In this document: piece by piece, positions 9,214-18,564 of the stretch | How the letters are laid out: every line of letters starts with the position of its first letter | How positions within the stretch are numbered: position 1 is the stretch's first letter | Assembly (NCBI RefSeq): GCF_006148925.1 | Contig: NZ_VAWB01000001.1 | Span: 462,001 to 526,000 of the forward strand | Reading direction: 5' to 3' | DNA: 64,000 nucleotides | Source: Hyunsoonleella aestuarii | Lineage (GTDB): Bacteria; Bacteroidota; Bacteroidia; Flavobacteriales; Flavobacteriaceae | The notes under the pieces: model-generated | The model's input: only the letters and a program-made list of their open reading frames with translations | Databases searched by the model: none | Told to the model about the DNA's origin: nothing | Made by a program: the position numbers and the translations under genes

Positions 9214-9274
9214 ACAATATGGCTAAATGTAAGAAAATCTGATTGAACATTCAATTATAATATTATGGATAAAC

Positions 9275-9300
9275 TTTACTGGCCATTTCTGACCAGTAAA
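9275..9300. repeat. Inverted repeat between the regulator and the susCD operon end
   Basis: A perfect 8-bp arm pair (TTTACTGG at 9275-9282, CCAGTAAA at 9293-9300) with a 10-base loop. It lies 57 bases beyond the last lyase of the susCD operon and could end that transcript, although no T-run follows. A protein-binding site is the alternative. Confidence 0.4.
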
Positions 9301-9356
9301 ATCTAACAACTAAACTAACTCAAACTAATCTATTAATCATTCTTATAATTTACTAT

Positions 9357-10268
9357 TTAATGCGATATTTCTAATTCGTAATATTTAACTTTTGTCGAGG
9401 CTCCTTCATCTCTAGTGACCAAATAATTCCCAGCTTTAAAATAATTTTCAAAAACATTCCATTTTTGTATGTGAATATCATTATAGACCTTCGATTCATT
9501 ATCGTTAAGTACAACTTCCATACGTCCTTCTTCCACCTTCACCTCTAATTTAAACTTGTCAAAACCAACATATTCATTAAAAGTATGACCTTCATCATCA
9601 CCCCAAGCATCAGTACGTAAAATGTCCGTTTCAGAAGCATTCAAATCTTTTAATTCTTTAGTCTTTACTCTAACATATCCATAAGTCCAATAAATCTTTA
9701 ACATTGGAGGCGCGTTATTATCATTTGCACCTATTAAATCGCGCTGTGCGTTGGAAAGGCGACCATGTATTTGCATTACTATAGCTCTATGATACTTTCC
9801 TTGACTATCTTTAGTGGCTTCACTCATTTGGAGTACTCCTTTCATATTACCACCTTGACTAAATGTCCAATTCGTACTATTACTTCCAGGGACAATTTGC
9901 TCTCTTAATTCTGTTCTTGAATATGAAGAATTTGGAGTTGAGGATCCTGGATAGGTATAAAACACTAAAGCCCCATTAATAGAATCATTATACATGAAAG
10001 TTTTTAATGTCTCATTTGTTGCGTAATTTAATATTTCTGGAGGCACCACTTCTGAAGGGTTTCCAATGGGCAAAGTAACTTTCCAATTACTCAAATTTAT
10101 ATTTGGTAATTTATAGGTTATTTCACCACTTGAGTTGCTGTCATCATTGTCATTGTCAGGAATAACAACCACTTCATCTGGAATACCCTCTGAGGCATCC
10201 TCACTACTCTGGCAACCTATAAAAGCGATACCAAAAATGAAAACGAAAGCAAATTTCGTATAATTCAT
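9357..10268 (-). CDS. PL7 alginate lyase, lipoprotein
   Basis: Cleaves alginate by beta-elimination, probably anchored to the outer membrane. Taking ATG at 10268 (303 residues) puts a lipoprotein signal directly at the N-terminus, with lipobox FIGC at Cys19; an ATG 30 bases earlier would add ten residues before it. An acidic linker (about 20-50) leads to a PL7 jelly roll with the family motifs SRTELREQ (about 117-124), MQIHG (165-169) and YFKAGNYL near the C-terminus. The Arg, Gln/His and Tyr of these motifs are the PL7 catalytic groups. It is the last gene of the susC-susD-PKD-PL7-PL7 operon and a paralogue of the preceding gene. Confidence 0.9.
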   Translation of the reverse strand: MNYTKFAFVFIFGIAFIGCQSSEDASEGIPDEVVVIPDNDNDDSNSSGEITYKLPNINLSNWKVTLPIGNPSEVVPPEILNYATNETLKTFMYNDSINGALVFYTYPGSSTPNSSYSRTELREQIVPGSNSTNWTFSQGGNMKGVLQMSEATKDSQGKYHRAIVMQIHGRLSNAQRDLIGANDNNAPPMLKIYWTYGYVRVKTKELKDLNASETDILRTDAWGDDEGHTFNEYVGFDKFKLEVKVEEGRMEVVLNDNESKVYNDIHIQKWNVFENYFKAGNYLVTRDEGASTKVKYYELEISH

Positions 10269-10299
10269 TATTAAAATATTCAAACTATTTAGGATCATA

Positions 10300-11214
10300 T
10301 TAATGACTTACTTCTAATTCGTAAAACTTTACTTTTGAATATGCTCCTTCGTCCCTAGATTGAAAATAATTACCAGCTTTAAAATAATTTTCAAAAACAC
10401 CCCATCTTCTCATATGAATATTTTCATAAACCTTAAATTCATTACCATTTAGAACAACTACCATTTTACCTTCAGATACTTTAACTTCTATTGTAAACTT
10501 TCTAAAGCCTACTTCTTGTTCAAAATTAAAACCTTTATCATCATCCCATGCCTCTTCATGAAGCAGTGCTACATCTGGAGCATTTACATTCTTTAGCACT
10601 TTTGTCTTTACACGAACTTTTCCTTTATCCCAATATATTTTTAAAATTGGTGGTGCATTATTATCATCTGCACCTATTAAATCTCGTTGTTCATTAGTTA
10701 ATCGCCCATGTATCTGTAAAATTATTGTTCTATGATATTTCCCCTTCGAATCCTTTGTGGTTTCATCCATAGCAATTTTTGCCTTTAAATTACCGCCTTG
10801 TGCAAAAGTCCAATTAACACTATTACTTCCTGGCTCCATTTGCTCTCTTAACTCAGATCTTGTGTATTTAGTATTCCTTGTTTTGGACGCTGTTGGCATT
10901 GCATGAAATACAATTGCCCCAGCAGTAGAATCAATATACATATAAGGTTTCGCAATTTCATTTGCTGCGAAATCCAAGATTTCGGGAGGCTCAATTTCAA
11001 AGGGTTTCCCTTTGTCATTTGTAACAGGCAAGGTCACTTTCCAATGACTTAAATCAATTTTGGGAAGTTTTACCTTTTTATTCCTTTTTTTCTTTTTCCT
11101 TTCAACTTTAACATCCGTTTCTGAAATGCCACTTGCCTTTTTTTGGCAAGTAGCACTTACAGATATAAAACCTATTAACAATGCTATTAATATTTCTTTA
11201 CGGATATTACTCAT
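10300..11214 (-). CDS. PL7 alginate lyase
   Basis: A 304-residue PL7 lyase with TRSELREQ (about 118-125), LQIHGR (166-171) and YFKAGNYFQSRDEG near the end, the full set of PL7 active-site motifs. The signal peptide ends around VSATC, a poor lipobox (Thr before Cys), so it may be a lipoprotein or a free periplasmic or secreted protein. A very basic stretch (KVERKKKKRNKKVK, about 36-49) precedes the catalytic domain and is absent from the next lyase, which is acidic there. The two genes are tandem paralogues 31 bases apart, so different surface charge at the same position may reflect different placement or substrate contact. Confidence 0.9.
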   Translation of the reverse strand: MSNIRKEILIALLIGFISVSATCQKKASGISETDVKVERKKKKRNKKVKLPKIDLSHWKVTLPVTNDKGKPFEIEPPEILDFAANEIAKPYMYIDSTAGAIVFHAMPTASKTRNTKYTRSELREQMEPGSNSVNWTFAQGGNLKAKIAMDETTKDSKGKYHRTIILQIHGRLTNEQRDLIGADDNNAPPILKIYWDKGKVRVKTKVLKNVNAPDVALLHEEAWDDDKGFNFEQEVGFRKFTIEVKVSEGKMVVVLNGNEFKVYENIHMRRWGVFENYFKAGNYFQSRDEGAYSKVKFYELEVSH

Positions 11215-11219
11215 TATTA

Positions 11220-13160
11220 TTAATTAGCATCAGTAATTGTAACATTATCAAACCTTGCAGAACCAACTACAGTTCTCACATATATAACTATCTCTCCAGT
11301 AGATGCTGTGAAATCAAACGTATACGTAGCATAACTAGTGGTTGCCGCTATTTGATAGTACCCATCAATTGCAGGATCGCTTGTAGATGCATTAATTCCA
11401 ACTTCATCAGCTATCTCTGTATTTAATATGAATACTTCTGGGGTTAATCCCGCAGTATCACCTTTTGCATCAATAGAAAAAGTATATGTTTCTCCAGCTT
11501 GAACTGTAACTACTTGATATAAACGACGACCTGGTTCATCTAGTTTTGCTCCTCTTGTACCATTATTTCCTTCGCTCGTAGAGCCTGCTTGTTCGCTGTT
11601 ATCACCATAAAAAGTATCAAGCCAAGAATCTAAGGCGCCATTACTCCAAAGCGCTCTATAAGGGCTTGTAACTGTATTACCGTCATTATCTACAACAGTA
11701 CTATTAGGAGTCATATCCCACGCATCTGCATTATCTCCAGTGTTAACTGTATATTCGTCGAAAGTACCATTAAGAACCTGTACAACAAATCCTTGAGAAA
11801 CTACAACTTGTGCAGTTTCAACATCCGTTGCTCCTGTAATACTGTATGCCGTTAAACTAACATCATAAATTCCATCTTCTGCATAAGTATGAGAAGGATT
11901 CATTCCAGTGAACTGAAATCCATCACCAAATTCCCATAATAACATAACGGCGCCAACAGATGCATCCATAAAAGCGTAGGTTCTATAGTCATTATCATCT
12001 ACTTGATATGTAAAATCTGCCGAAACTGGAGCTTGAATGTCTATAGTTTGCTCTAAAGTACTTGATAAACCTGATTCGTTGGTCGCTGTAAGTTTTACAG
12101 TATAAATGTCGGCCACTGCATACACATGTGTTGGAGACTCCTCTGTAGAGGTATTTCCATCACCAAAATCCCACTCATAACTTACAGCTCCTGTTGATGA
12201 ATTTGCAAACGAATATTCTAAATAATTAATTTCACTTTGAGCAGAACTAAATCCTACAGAAGGAGGTACAGCTCCTTCGGCGCCTATGTCAATCGTGAAA
12301 TCATCTAATCTTGCTTCAACAGCACCGTTTGTAAAGAAAATTGCTACCGTATTGTTACTTCCTGAGTTAAATGACAATTTCTGTTGTACATATACATCTG
12401 GTTCATCATCGTTAGTTACGGTAACAGAAGCAATAGTACCGTTAGCTACATCTTCCAACGTTGTAAAAGTTCCGCCATTTTCGGTTACACCTAAAACAGA
12501 AACAATTAGCCTTGGATCTGAAGAATTTGCCAACATGGTATACCAAAAACTTAAATCGTAATTCATTTCAGGGTCTACAGTTATTTCTTGGTAACCAATA
12601 CGGTCTCCCGCTGGAACAGGCAACTTAGCACCTTGATCTCCAAAAGTTACTGGACTACCTGTAATTTGAATAACACCTCCTAAGTCATTATTTCTCCAAG
12701 AATCTCGTCCATCACCACCACCTTCAGGCAATGTATCATCTTCAAAACCTGGTTCCACTATAATTGGTTGAAATGGTCCTTCAGCAACAATAACATCAAT
12801 GGTTGTAGTTCCAGTTATACCATTTCCATCGGTCGCTGTTAAAGATACTGGATAAGTCCCTTCTCCTGCTTCAAAGGTAAATGAAGGATCTTTTTCAGTT
12901 GAAGTATTTCCATTACCAAAATCCCATGCAAATGATAAGGCTTCAGTAGAAAGGTTCGTGAAATTAATAATTTTAAAGTCATCAGATGAAGAAGCATAGG
13001 AAAAATTAGCTCCTGGAAATACTGTATCTTCTTTTGAATTAGCTCCAGGCAAATCATCCCTAAAAATTTCATCGCCAACACAACTTACAAAAATGCCTGC
13101 TATAACTAATGCTACTAGCCACAGTTTCGCTTTACTAAATATGTTTAATTTATATTTCAT
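11220..13160 (-). CDS. PKD-domain surface lipoprotein, probable alginate-binding protein of the SusCD system
   Basis: A 646-residue lipoprotein (lipobox FVSC, Cys27). Three PKD domains are visible (about 45-130, 300-380 and 380-460), each with a WDFG or WEFG core such as WDFGNGNTSTEKDP. Two jelly-roll, CBM-like segments are present, one between PKD1 and PKD2 (about 135-295) and one at the C-terminus (about 465-646). No catalytic motif is seen. Its place right after susD is that of SusE/F-like surface glycan-binding proteins, and PKD proteins are known from flavobacterial alginate operons. Binding of alginate at the cell surface is inferred. Confidence 0.8.
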   Translation of the reverse strand: MKYKLNIFSKAKLWLVALVIAGIFVSCVGDEIFRDDLPGANSKEDTVFPGANFSYASSSDDFKIINFTNLSTEALSFAWDFGNGNTSTEKDPSFTFEAGEGTYPVSLTATDGNGITGTTTIDVIVAEGPFQPIIVEPGFEDDTLPEGGGDGRDSWRNNDLGGVIQITGSPVTFGDQGAKLPVPAGDRIGYQEITVDPEMNYDLSFWYTMLANSSDPRLIVSVLGVTENGGTFTTLEDVANGTIASVTVTNDDEPDVYVQQKLSFNSGSNNTVAIFFTNGAVEARLDDFTIDIGAEGAVPPSVGFSSAQSEINYLEYSFANSSTGAVSYEWDFGDGNTSTEESPTHVYAVADIYTVKLTATNESGLSSTLEQTIDIQAPVSADFTYQVDDNDYRTYAFMDASVGAVMLLWEFGDGFQFTGMNPSHTYAEDGIYDVSLTAYSITGATDVETAQVVVSQGFVVQVLNGTFDEYTVNTGDNADAWDMTPNSTVVDNDGNTVTSPYRALWSNGALDSWLDTFYGDNSEQAGSTSEGNNGTRGAKLDEPGRRLYQVVTVQAGETYTFSIDAKGDTAGLTPEVFILNTEIADEVGINASTSDPAIDGYYQIAATTSYATYTFDFTASTGEIVIYVRTVVGSARFDNVTITDAN

Positions 13161-13176
13161 AGTTTTTATTTTAATA

Positions 13177-14625
13177 TTAATACCCAGGGTTTTGTGTCAA
13201 CAGCCCATCGCTTAAATTGATTTCTCTTGATGGAATTGGCAATAATAAATCTCTAGCCGAATATATATAACCCATCTCATTAGCATGAGCACTCAACACA
13301 TCATTAGCGACCCCAAATCGAATTAAATCAAACCAACGTTGGTTTTCAAACGCCAATTCAACACGTCTTTCCGTTAAGAGTTCATCTTTAGTTATGCTAG
13401 AAATAGCATTAGGAGCAGTGGCAGGAAAAGCTCTATCTCTTATTTTTTGAAAAGATTCAATGGCACCAATATCTGATGTGCTATTTCCAGATCCTATTGT
13501 AGCTTCAACATGCATTAACAAAACATCAGCATAACGCAGTGCAATGTAATCGTTACCAGCGTTACGTGCGTTTGCACCATAAGTTGGTGGAGAAACTGTT
13601 ATATCTGACCCCTCTGGTAAAAACTTTATAACCTCAATTGAACTACCTAGGTTAATAAAAGATTGTGAACTACGAACACCTCCAAATGCACTAAAGTCTG
13701 CAACTAGATTAGTGTTTACAATGTTTTGACCATCTTCCCTACCTTGACGAGAAAATGAAGTAAACTCTGAGGAGAAACTTTGACTTTCTAACGTATTACC
13801 AAATTGATATTGAATAGCGAAAATAATCTCGTCATTTAATTCATTATAAAATACATCCGAAAAATTTTCTTGTAAACTAAATTCGTTACTACTAATAATC
13901 GCTTCGCATAATTGCTCTGCTCCTGAATAGTCAGGACTTGGTTGTGACAAATATACCTTTGCCAAAATACCTTGAGCCGCTGCTCTAGAAGCTCTTCCTT
14001 TATAGGTATTATCCAATACGTTCGCAGCTTCCTGTAAATCTGCAACAATCTGCGCATAAATTTGTTCCACAGATACTCTAGTAAAAAGTGCTTCTGCGTC
14101 AGTTGGACCTACAACTTGCGTAACAAGTGGTACACTGCCAAAAAGTCTAACTAATTTAAAATAAGCATATCCTCTTAAAAATTTAGCCTCTGCAGTATAT
14201 TTAGAGCGATTGCTCTCATCGGCTATATCAATAAATCTAAGTATGTTATTTGCTCTAAATATAACCTCGTACATTGATGCATAGTAATCTTCAGATTCAA
14301 CATTGTTTGCATTAACTACATATCTATGAAAATCAGATTTTGAACCTTCTAAAGTTGCATTTCTGGTATTATCTGTACGATGCTCTGTTAAAAGATGCTC
14401 AAACTGTACGCCTCTATTGAAATTACCGATATTTGTTTCGGTATTCTCATTTACCCCTTGAAGGGCATCATAAATTCCCAAAATACCTGTCTGTACATCT
14501 GCATCTGTTTGAAAAAATGCCTCTTCTACTACCACGGTATCAGGTAAAGGATTTAAAAACTCGTCCGTATCACAAGCCATTAATAAAGCCATTACTGTGA
14601 ATACTAAATATTTTATATATTTCAT
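13177..14625 (-). CDS. susD: SusD/RagB-family surface glycan-binding lipoprotein
   Basis: A 482-residue SusD-like protein, the surface lid that hands oligosaccharides to SusC. The signal peptide ends with lipobox LMAC (Cys18). The N-terminal TPR-like helices carry typical motifs (AEAKFLRGYAYFKLVRLFG, about 145-163), and the C-terminal RagB block contains ALRYADVLLMHVEA and ERRVELAFENQRWFDLIRFG. It starts 12 bases after susC and is followed by the PKD protein after 16 bases. Specificity for alginate oligosaccharides is inferred from the neighbouring lyases. Confidence 0.93.
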   Translation of the reverse strand: MKYIKYLVFTVMALLMACDTDEFLNPLPDTVVVEEAFFQTDADVQTGILGIYDALQGVNENTETNIGNFNRGVQFEHLLTEHRTDNTRNATLEGSKSDFHRYVVNANNVESEDYYASMYEVIFRANNILRFIDIADESNRSKYTAEAKFLRGYAYFKLVRLFGSVPLVTQVVGPTDAEALFTRVSVEQIYAQIVADLQEAANVLDNTYKGRASRAAAQGILAKVYLSQPSPDYSGAEQLCEAIISSNEFSLQENFSDVFYNELNDEIIFAIQYQFGNTLESQSFSSEFTSFSRQGREDGQNIVNTNLVADFSAFGGVRSSQSFINLGSSIEVIKFLPEGSDITVSPPTYGANARNAGNDYIALRYADVLLMHVEATIGSGNSTSDIGAIESFQKIRDRAFPATAPNAISSITKDELLTERRVELAFENQRWFDLIRFGVANDVLSAHANEMGYIYSARDLLLPIPSREINLSDGLLTQNPGY

Positions 14626-14637
14626 AATAATTATTTT

Positions 14638-17600
14638 TTAGAAATCAATGTTTAGACCTAGTGTAAATGTTTTAAAAATAGGCGTACCAGCTCTTTGAGA
14701 ACCAAATGCTCTAATATTTCCATTATCATCATGCTCTGGATTAAAACCATGATAATCATCTGCGGTAATATATATAAGGTTCTGTGCACTAGCATAAATC
14801 CTTAAACCTTCTAAACCAATTTTGGCAAGTGTGTCTTCATGAAAATTATATCCAATATTCAAATTTCTCAACGAGAAATAATCTGCACTTGCAATCACCT
14901 CACTAGTGAGTACTTTTTCTTGAATAAATGACTCATGCGGCACTAAACCATCTGCAACTGCTTGAGCTTCTCCTCCACTTCGAGTCCTATTTCCAAACCA
15001 ATTATAGAAATACTGATCACCAATATTATTTACCTGAGCCCCTAAGCTACCTTGTACCATAAAAGAAAGATCGAATTGCCCCATTTGAAATTCGTTTGTG
15101 AAACTATAAATCAAATCTGGGTAAGGGTCTCCAAGTATTGTTTTATCTTCTTCTGTAATAATACCATCACCATTTAAATCGACAACAATAGTATCATCTG
15201 CTTGACCATTAATTCTATTCCAAGGATTATCAACATAGGTAGTTCTAAAGCTAGTCTCATCATATTTTTCTGTATCTACTACATAGCCCCAGAAAGAAGA
15301 AATAGGTTCTCCAATTCTATTAATCCATTGAGAATTTCTGCCATAAGTATCCTCAATCAAAGCATTATTAGATTCTCCAAAACTCAATAATTCATTTTGA
15401 TTTGCAGAAGCTATAAATGTTGAGTTCCATTTAAATTTCTCATTTGCAATATTTCTTGTTCTTAACTCGAATTCTATTCCTCTATTTTGAACCTCACCTA
15501 AGTTTACAATACCAGTATTAAATCCTGTAATATAAGAAACTGGGTTTTCCAATAGTAATTCATCACTATTTCTTCGGTAGTAATCAATAGAACCAGATAT
15601 TCTATTATTTAAGAAACCAAAGTCTAATCCAACTGTTAGTTCTTCTGACGCCTCCCATTGTAACAAAGTATTCGCTATATTTAAAGGAGAAATTCCTGAA
15701 ACGAGGCTTCCATCAACAACCGCGTTTGAGTTTTGTAATAATGCCAAATAAGGCCATGTGTTTTCTACATCTGATCCCACATTAAAATTCTCTGAACCAG
15801 TAAAACCGTAACTAGCTCTAAATTTTAAATTGCTCACTACATCACTTGACAATAGAAAATCTTCTTTTGCCACATTCCAACCTACAGATACAGCAGGGAA
15901 GTTACCCCATTTAGAGTCTATACCAAAAACAGAACTACCATCTCGTCTAATGGATGCATTAAATAGATATTTGTCTTTATAAGCATAATTTATCCTTGCG
16001 AAATAACCTATTTTTTTACGCTCTATATTCGATTGGAAAACGGTTGTATTATCTGGATTAGCTCCTTGAACATTTGGAAGACGATCATCACTAAAACCAT
16101 TGGCATTCACCTCACTTATTTCACTTTTTCGTTGTTGTACCGTAAGTCCAGCTAATAAATTAATATCATGATCTCCAAAGGTTCTGCTATAATTTAAAGT
16201 ATTATCTGAAACCAACCTAGTGCGATATCTATTCTGTAAAAAATAGTTCGACCTTGATGCTCCTGAAGCATGATAATTAACACCATCGTATCGATCTCTT
16301 TTACGTTGCTCCAGTGTAATTCCCAAAGACGTTTTTGCTGTTAATCCATCTGCCAACTTATAGCTCAAATAAGTTGAGCCAAAAAGTTTTGTGTTAAATT
16401 CATAGTGTTGACGCTCTACATATTGTTGATACGGGTTGGAATCTCCAGAAGTTCTAGGTCTCTCATTGCTACCATCATTATCATAATCTCTGTTTTCCAA
16501 ATGGTTTTCCCAAAAATAATCTCCTACACCAACATCTGGATATCGACTACGATCTATAAACTCCAGTGTCTCCTCGGTATGATAAATAGGCAACCAAGGT
16601 GATTGACGCGTTGGGTTATGAATAGATGTAGGCAATCTCCTTTGCTTTGTGTAAGAAGGAGAAGCTCTTAATCCAAATTTTAATTTCTTACCTATTTTTG
16701 TATCAAACTTCAAGTTTGCAGTATACAATTTGTAATCGTCTGTAATTACAACACCTTCATCACCTAATGTTCTAAAAGAAGCACTATATGTGGAGTTTTC
16801 TGTACCTCCTCTTGCTGAAAGCGAATGACTAATAACATTCCCTCCATCAAAAAAAACATCTTGCCAGTCTCTGTTCACTCCAGAAATACTAGCTAAATCT
16901 AGCGCATACAAAGTTTCACCAGAAAGTGTCCCTGTAGCCGATTGTTCTAAGGCAGCCCAATCATTAAGATCTTTTCGATAATCGTCACTTCCATGAGCTT
17001 GCTTATAACCTATATAGGTTTGATAGCTAAACTTAGCTTTACCGGCTTTTCCACTTTTAGTGGTAATTAAAATTACACCATTTGCACCTTCACTACCATA
17101 AATGGAGGCAGATGCAGCATCTTTGAGAACTTCGAAGGACTCCACATCATTCATATCTATATTTGCAAGAAATTCTGAGCTTACTACAATACCATCGATA
17201 ACTAAGGCAGGCCCGGTGTCGGCACTAACGGAACCAACACCTCTAATATTGATTGTTGGCGCACCACCCGCTTCTGCATTGGTCGCTTGAATATTAACCC
17301 CAGACACTTGACCTATTAAAGCATCATCTACACGAGATACAGCAATTTGATCTAAAGTCTCATTTACAACCTTGGAAATTGAGCCCGTTACCGTTGATTT
17401 TCTTTGTGTTCCATAACCAATAACTACCACTTCGTCTAGCTGCGCTAAATCTTCCGATAAAATTATATTTATGGTTGTTTGATTAGCAATTATGACCGTC
17501 TGCGTTTTATAACCAACATAGGTGAATTGCAATACTTCACCTTCGCTAGCTTGAATTTGATAGTTTCCATCAAAATCTGAAGTGGTTCCTCTTGATGTGT

Positions 17601-17745
17601 TCATCACCAATACATTTACACCAGGAATAGGCATATTATCTGCAGCTGATACGATTGTACCCGAAATAACATTCCCACTCTGTGCAATTAATGTAATACT
17701 AAAGAGCAGTATTACAATGAGAGTTAGTTTGTGTTTTAAATTCAT
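14638..17745 (-). CDS. susC: SusC/RagA-type TonB-dependent transporter
   Basis: A 1035-residue outer-membrane transporter. It has a signal peptide (cut near TLIAQ), a CarboxypepD_reg-like domain (about 25-105, with VGYKTQTV), a plug domain (about 115-235, starting VVVIGYGTQRKSTVTGS and containing VLKDAASASIYGSEGANGVI) and a 22-strand barrel ending in aromatic-rich FTLGLNIDF. With the following SusD protein it forms the energised pedal-bin importer for alginate oligosaccharides. It is the first gene of a five-gene operon. Its promoter appears to lie about 335 bases upstream, giving an unusually long leader with two inverted repeats. Confidence 0.94.
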   Translation of the reverse strand: MNLKHKLTLIVILLFSITLIAQSGNVISGTIVSAADNMPIPGVNVLVMNTSRGTTSDFDGNYQIQASEGEVLQFTYVGYKTQTVIIANQTTINIILSEDLAQLDEVVVIGYGTQRKSTVTGSISKVVNETLDQIAVSRVDDALIGQVSGVNIQATNAEAGGAPTINIRGVGSVSADTGPALVIDGIVVSSEFLANIDMNDVESFEVLKDAASASIYGSEGANGVILITTKSGKAGKAKFSYQTYIGYKQAHGSDDYRKDLNDWAALEQSATGTLSGETLYALDLASISGVNRDWQDVFFDGGNVISHSLSARGGTENSTYSASFRTLGDEGVVITDDYKLYTANLKFDTKIGKKLKFGLRASPSYTKQRRLPTSIHNPTRQSPWLPIYHTEETLEFIDRSRYPDVGVGDYFWENHLENRDYDNDGSNERPRTSGDSNPYQQYVERQHYEFNTKLFGSTYLSYKLADGLTAKTSLGITLEQRKRDRYDGVNYHASGASRSNYFLQNRYRTRLVSDNTLNYSRTFGDHDINLLAGLTVQQRKSEISEVNANGFSDDRLPNVQGANPDNTTVFQSNIERKKIGYFARINYAYKDKYLFNASIRRDGSSVFGIDSKWGNFPAVSVGWNVAKEDFLLSSDVVSNLKFRASYGFTGSENFNVGSDVENTWPYLALLQNSNAVVDGSLVSGISPLNIANTLLQWEASEELTVGLDFGFLNNRISGSIDYYRRNSDELLLENPVSYITGFNTGIVNLGEVQNRGIEFELRTRNIANEKFKWNSTFIASANQNELLSFGESNNALIEDTYGRNSQWINRIGEPISSFWGYVVDTEKYDETSFRTTYVDNPWNRINGQADDTIVVDLNGDGIITEEDKTILGDPYPDLIYSFTNEFQMGQFDLSFMVQGSLGAQVNNIGDQYFYNWFGNRTRSGGEAQAVADGLVPHESFIQEKVLTSEVIASADYFSLRNLNIGYNFHEDTLAKIGLEGLRIYASAQNLIYITADDYHGFNPEHDDNGNIRAFGSQRAGTPIFKTFTLGLNIDF

Positions 17746-17778
17746 AATTAGTTTTTTTATGTTTAAAATGTAAAGAAT

Positions 17779-17801
17779 AACTAGTATTAGTTATACTAGT
17801 T
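17779..17801. repeat. 9-bp inverted repeat in the susC leader
   Basis: Perfect arms AACTAGTAT (17779-17787) and ATACTAGTT (17793-17801) around a 5-base loop, 34 bases before the susC start. It could be an mRNA hairpin limiting ribosome access or a protein site. Confidence 0.4.
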
Positions 17802-17949
17802 TAAATTTGAAAGACTTCAAGTATCATAATTACTTCACAAACAACCTGCTCTTCTATTTAATTTTTGTAATTTTGAATTACAGACGAGTTGTTCTTAAAT
17901 GACTACTTGCTCTTATTTTACTTCCCTCCTAAAAGAAGTAAATTATTTT

Positions 17950-17982
17950 AAAAGGATAGGCGTGCACCTGTCCTTTTTTATT
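17950..17982 (-). terminator. Terminator-like hairpin inside the susC leader
   Basis: An 11-bp stem with one G-T pair (17950-17960 and 17967-17977), loop CGTGCA, flanked by A/T runs. If transcription starts at the promoter near 18080, susC mRNA must pass this hairpin, so it may attenuate. It could also stop read-through from kdgF. Confidence 0.45.
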
Positions 17983-18044
17983 TTTTCACCATGATAATAA
18001 TAATTAATTTTTGAAAAGTTAGACATTTAATTTATTTAGTTTTA

Positions 18045-18109
18045 TTGGAAAACCAAACTGGTTTACCAAATTGGTTTTCCAAATATATGTTATTTTTTTG
18101 TTAAAACAA
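18045..18109 (-). promoter_or_regulatory. susC operon promoter with triple operator
   Basis: Minus-strand -7 box TATATTTG at 18080-18087 and a TTG at 18107-18109, with 19 bases between. Three 12-mers spaced exactly 13 bp overlap and follow the -7 box: 18045-18056 (TTGGAAAACCAA), 18058-18069 (CTGGTTTACCAA) and 18071-18082 (TTGGTTTTCCAA). The arrangement matches the promoters at 22076 and 32853, so repression by the FCD-type regulator is inferred. Confidence 0.65.
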
Positions 18110-18176
18110 ATAATATTTCAATTTTAACAGTACTACTCAATAAAATCCTAACAACTAGGACTAATAGATTTATTCC

Positions 18177-18554
18177 TTATGTCTGTTTATCCCCAAAATA
18201 AGATACACCGCCACCAGTTAAGAAATCTTCTCTTACTGGACTAAATGTGTCAATTAGCATACCTTCTTCCATACAAACCGCACTGTGCAATAAATTAGGC
18301 TCTATATATACTCCATCTCCTCCTTCTACAATCTGTTTTACGCCATCAATTTCAAATTCAAATTTTCCTGAAACTACATAGGTAGCTTGGGTGTGAAAAT
18401 GTTGATGTGGAGAACCCAGAGCTCCTTTCTCAAATTTCACTTTTACCATCATAATTTGGTTATCGTAACCTAAAAACTTCCTTGATACTCCTCCTCCAAG
18501 GTCTTCCCATTCCATTTCTTTTGTGATGATGTACTTTTCACTAAATCGATTCAT
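18177..18554 (-). CDS. kdgF: KdgF-type cupin, converts unsaturated uronate to open-chain ketouronate
   Basis: A 125-residue single-domain cupin. The metal ligands are visible as His50, His52, Gln56 and His90 (HQHFHTQATYV; PNLLHSAV). Asp102, Phe104 and Arg108 in DTFSPVRED fall at the residue numbers reported for the catalytic residues of Yersinia KdgF. KdgF speeds up linearisation of the 4,5-unsaturated monouronate released by lyases to DEH, a step shared by pectin and alginate pathways. It is the last gene of the unit that starts at 22068, ten bases after the PL17 exolyase, which releases this product. Confidence 0.9.
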   Translation of the reverse strand: MNRFSEKYIITKEMEWEDLGGGVSRKFLGYDNQIMMVKVKFEKGALGSPHQHFHTQATYVVSGKFEFEIDGVKQIVEGGDGVYIEPNLLHSAVCMEEGMLIDTFSPVREDFLTGGGVSYFGDKQT

Positions 18555-18564
18555 AATTTATAAT

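Larger units (their letters stand above)
17746..18176. other. Long non-coding interval: susC leader plus promoter
   Basis: This 431-base stretch has no gene. From right to left on the minus strand it holds a triple operator with promoter (18045-18109), a terminator-like hairpin (17950-17977), an AGGAGG-like purine tract near 17930 with no start codon after it, and a 9-bp inverted repeat (17779-17801) just before susC. Confidence 0.6.

Noticed and set aside
9095-9356. Possible small gene between the regulator and the PL7 lyase
   Set aside because: No convincing open frame; the interval holds the operator and an inverted repeat only.
11181-11426. Plus-strand open frames opposite the PKD gene and many similar frames opposite other genes
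   Set aside because: They lie fully antisense to well-supported genes and show no domain, signal or ribosome-site support.
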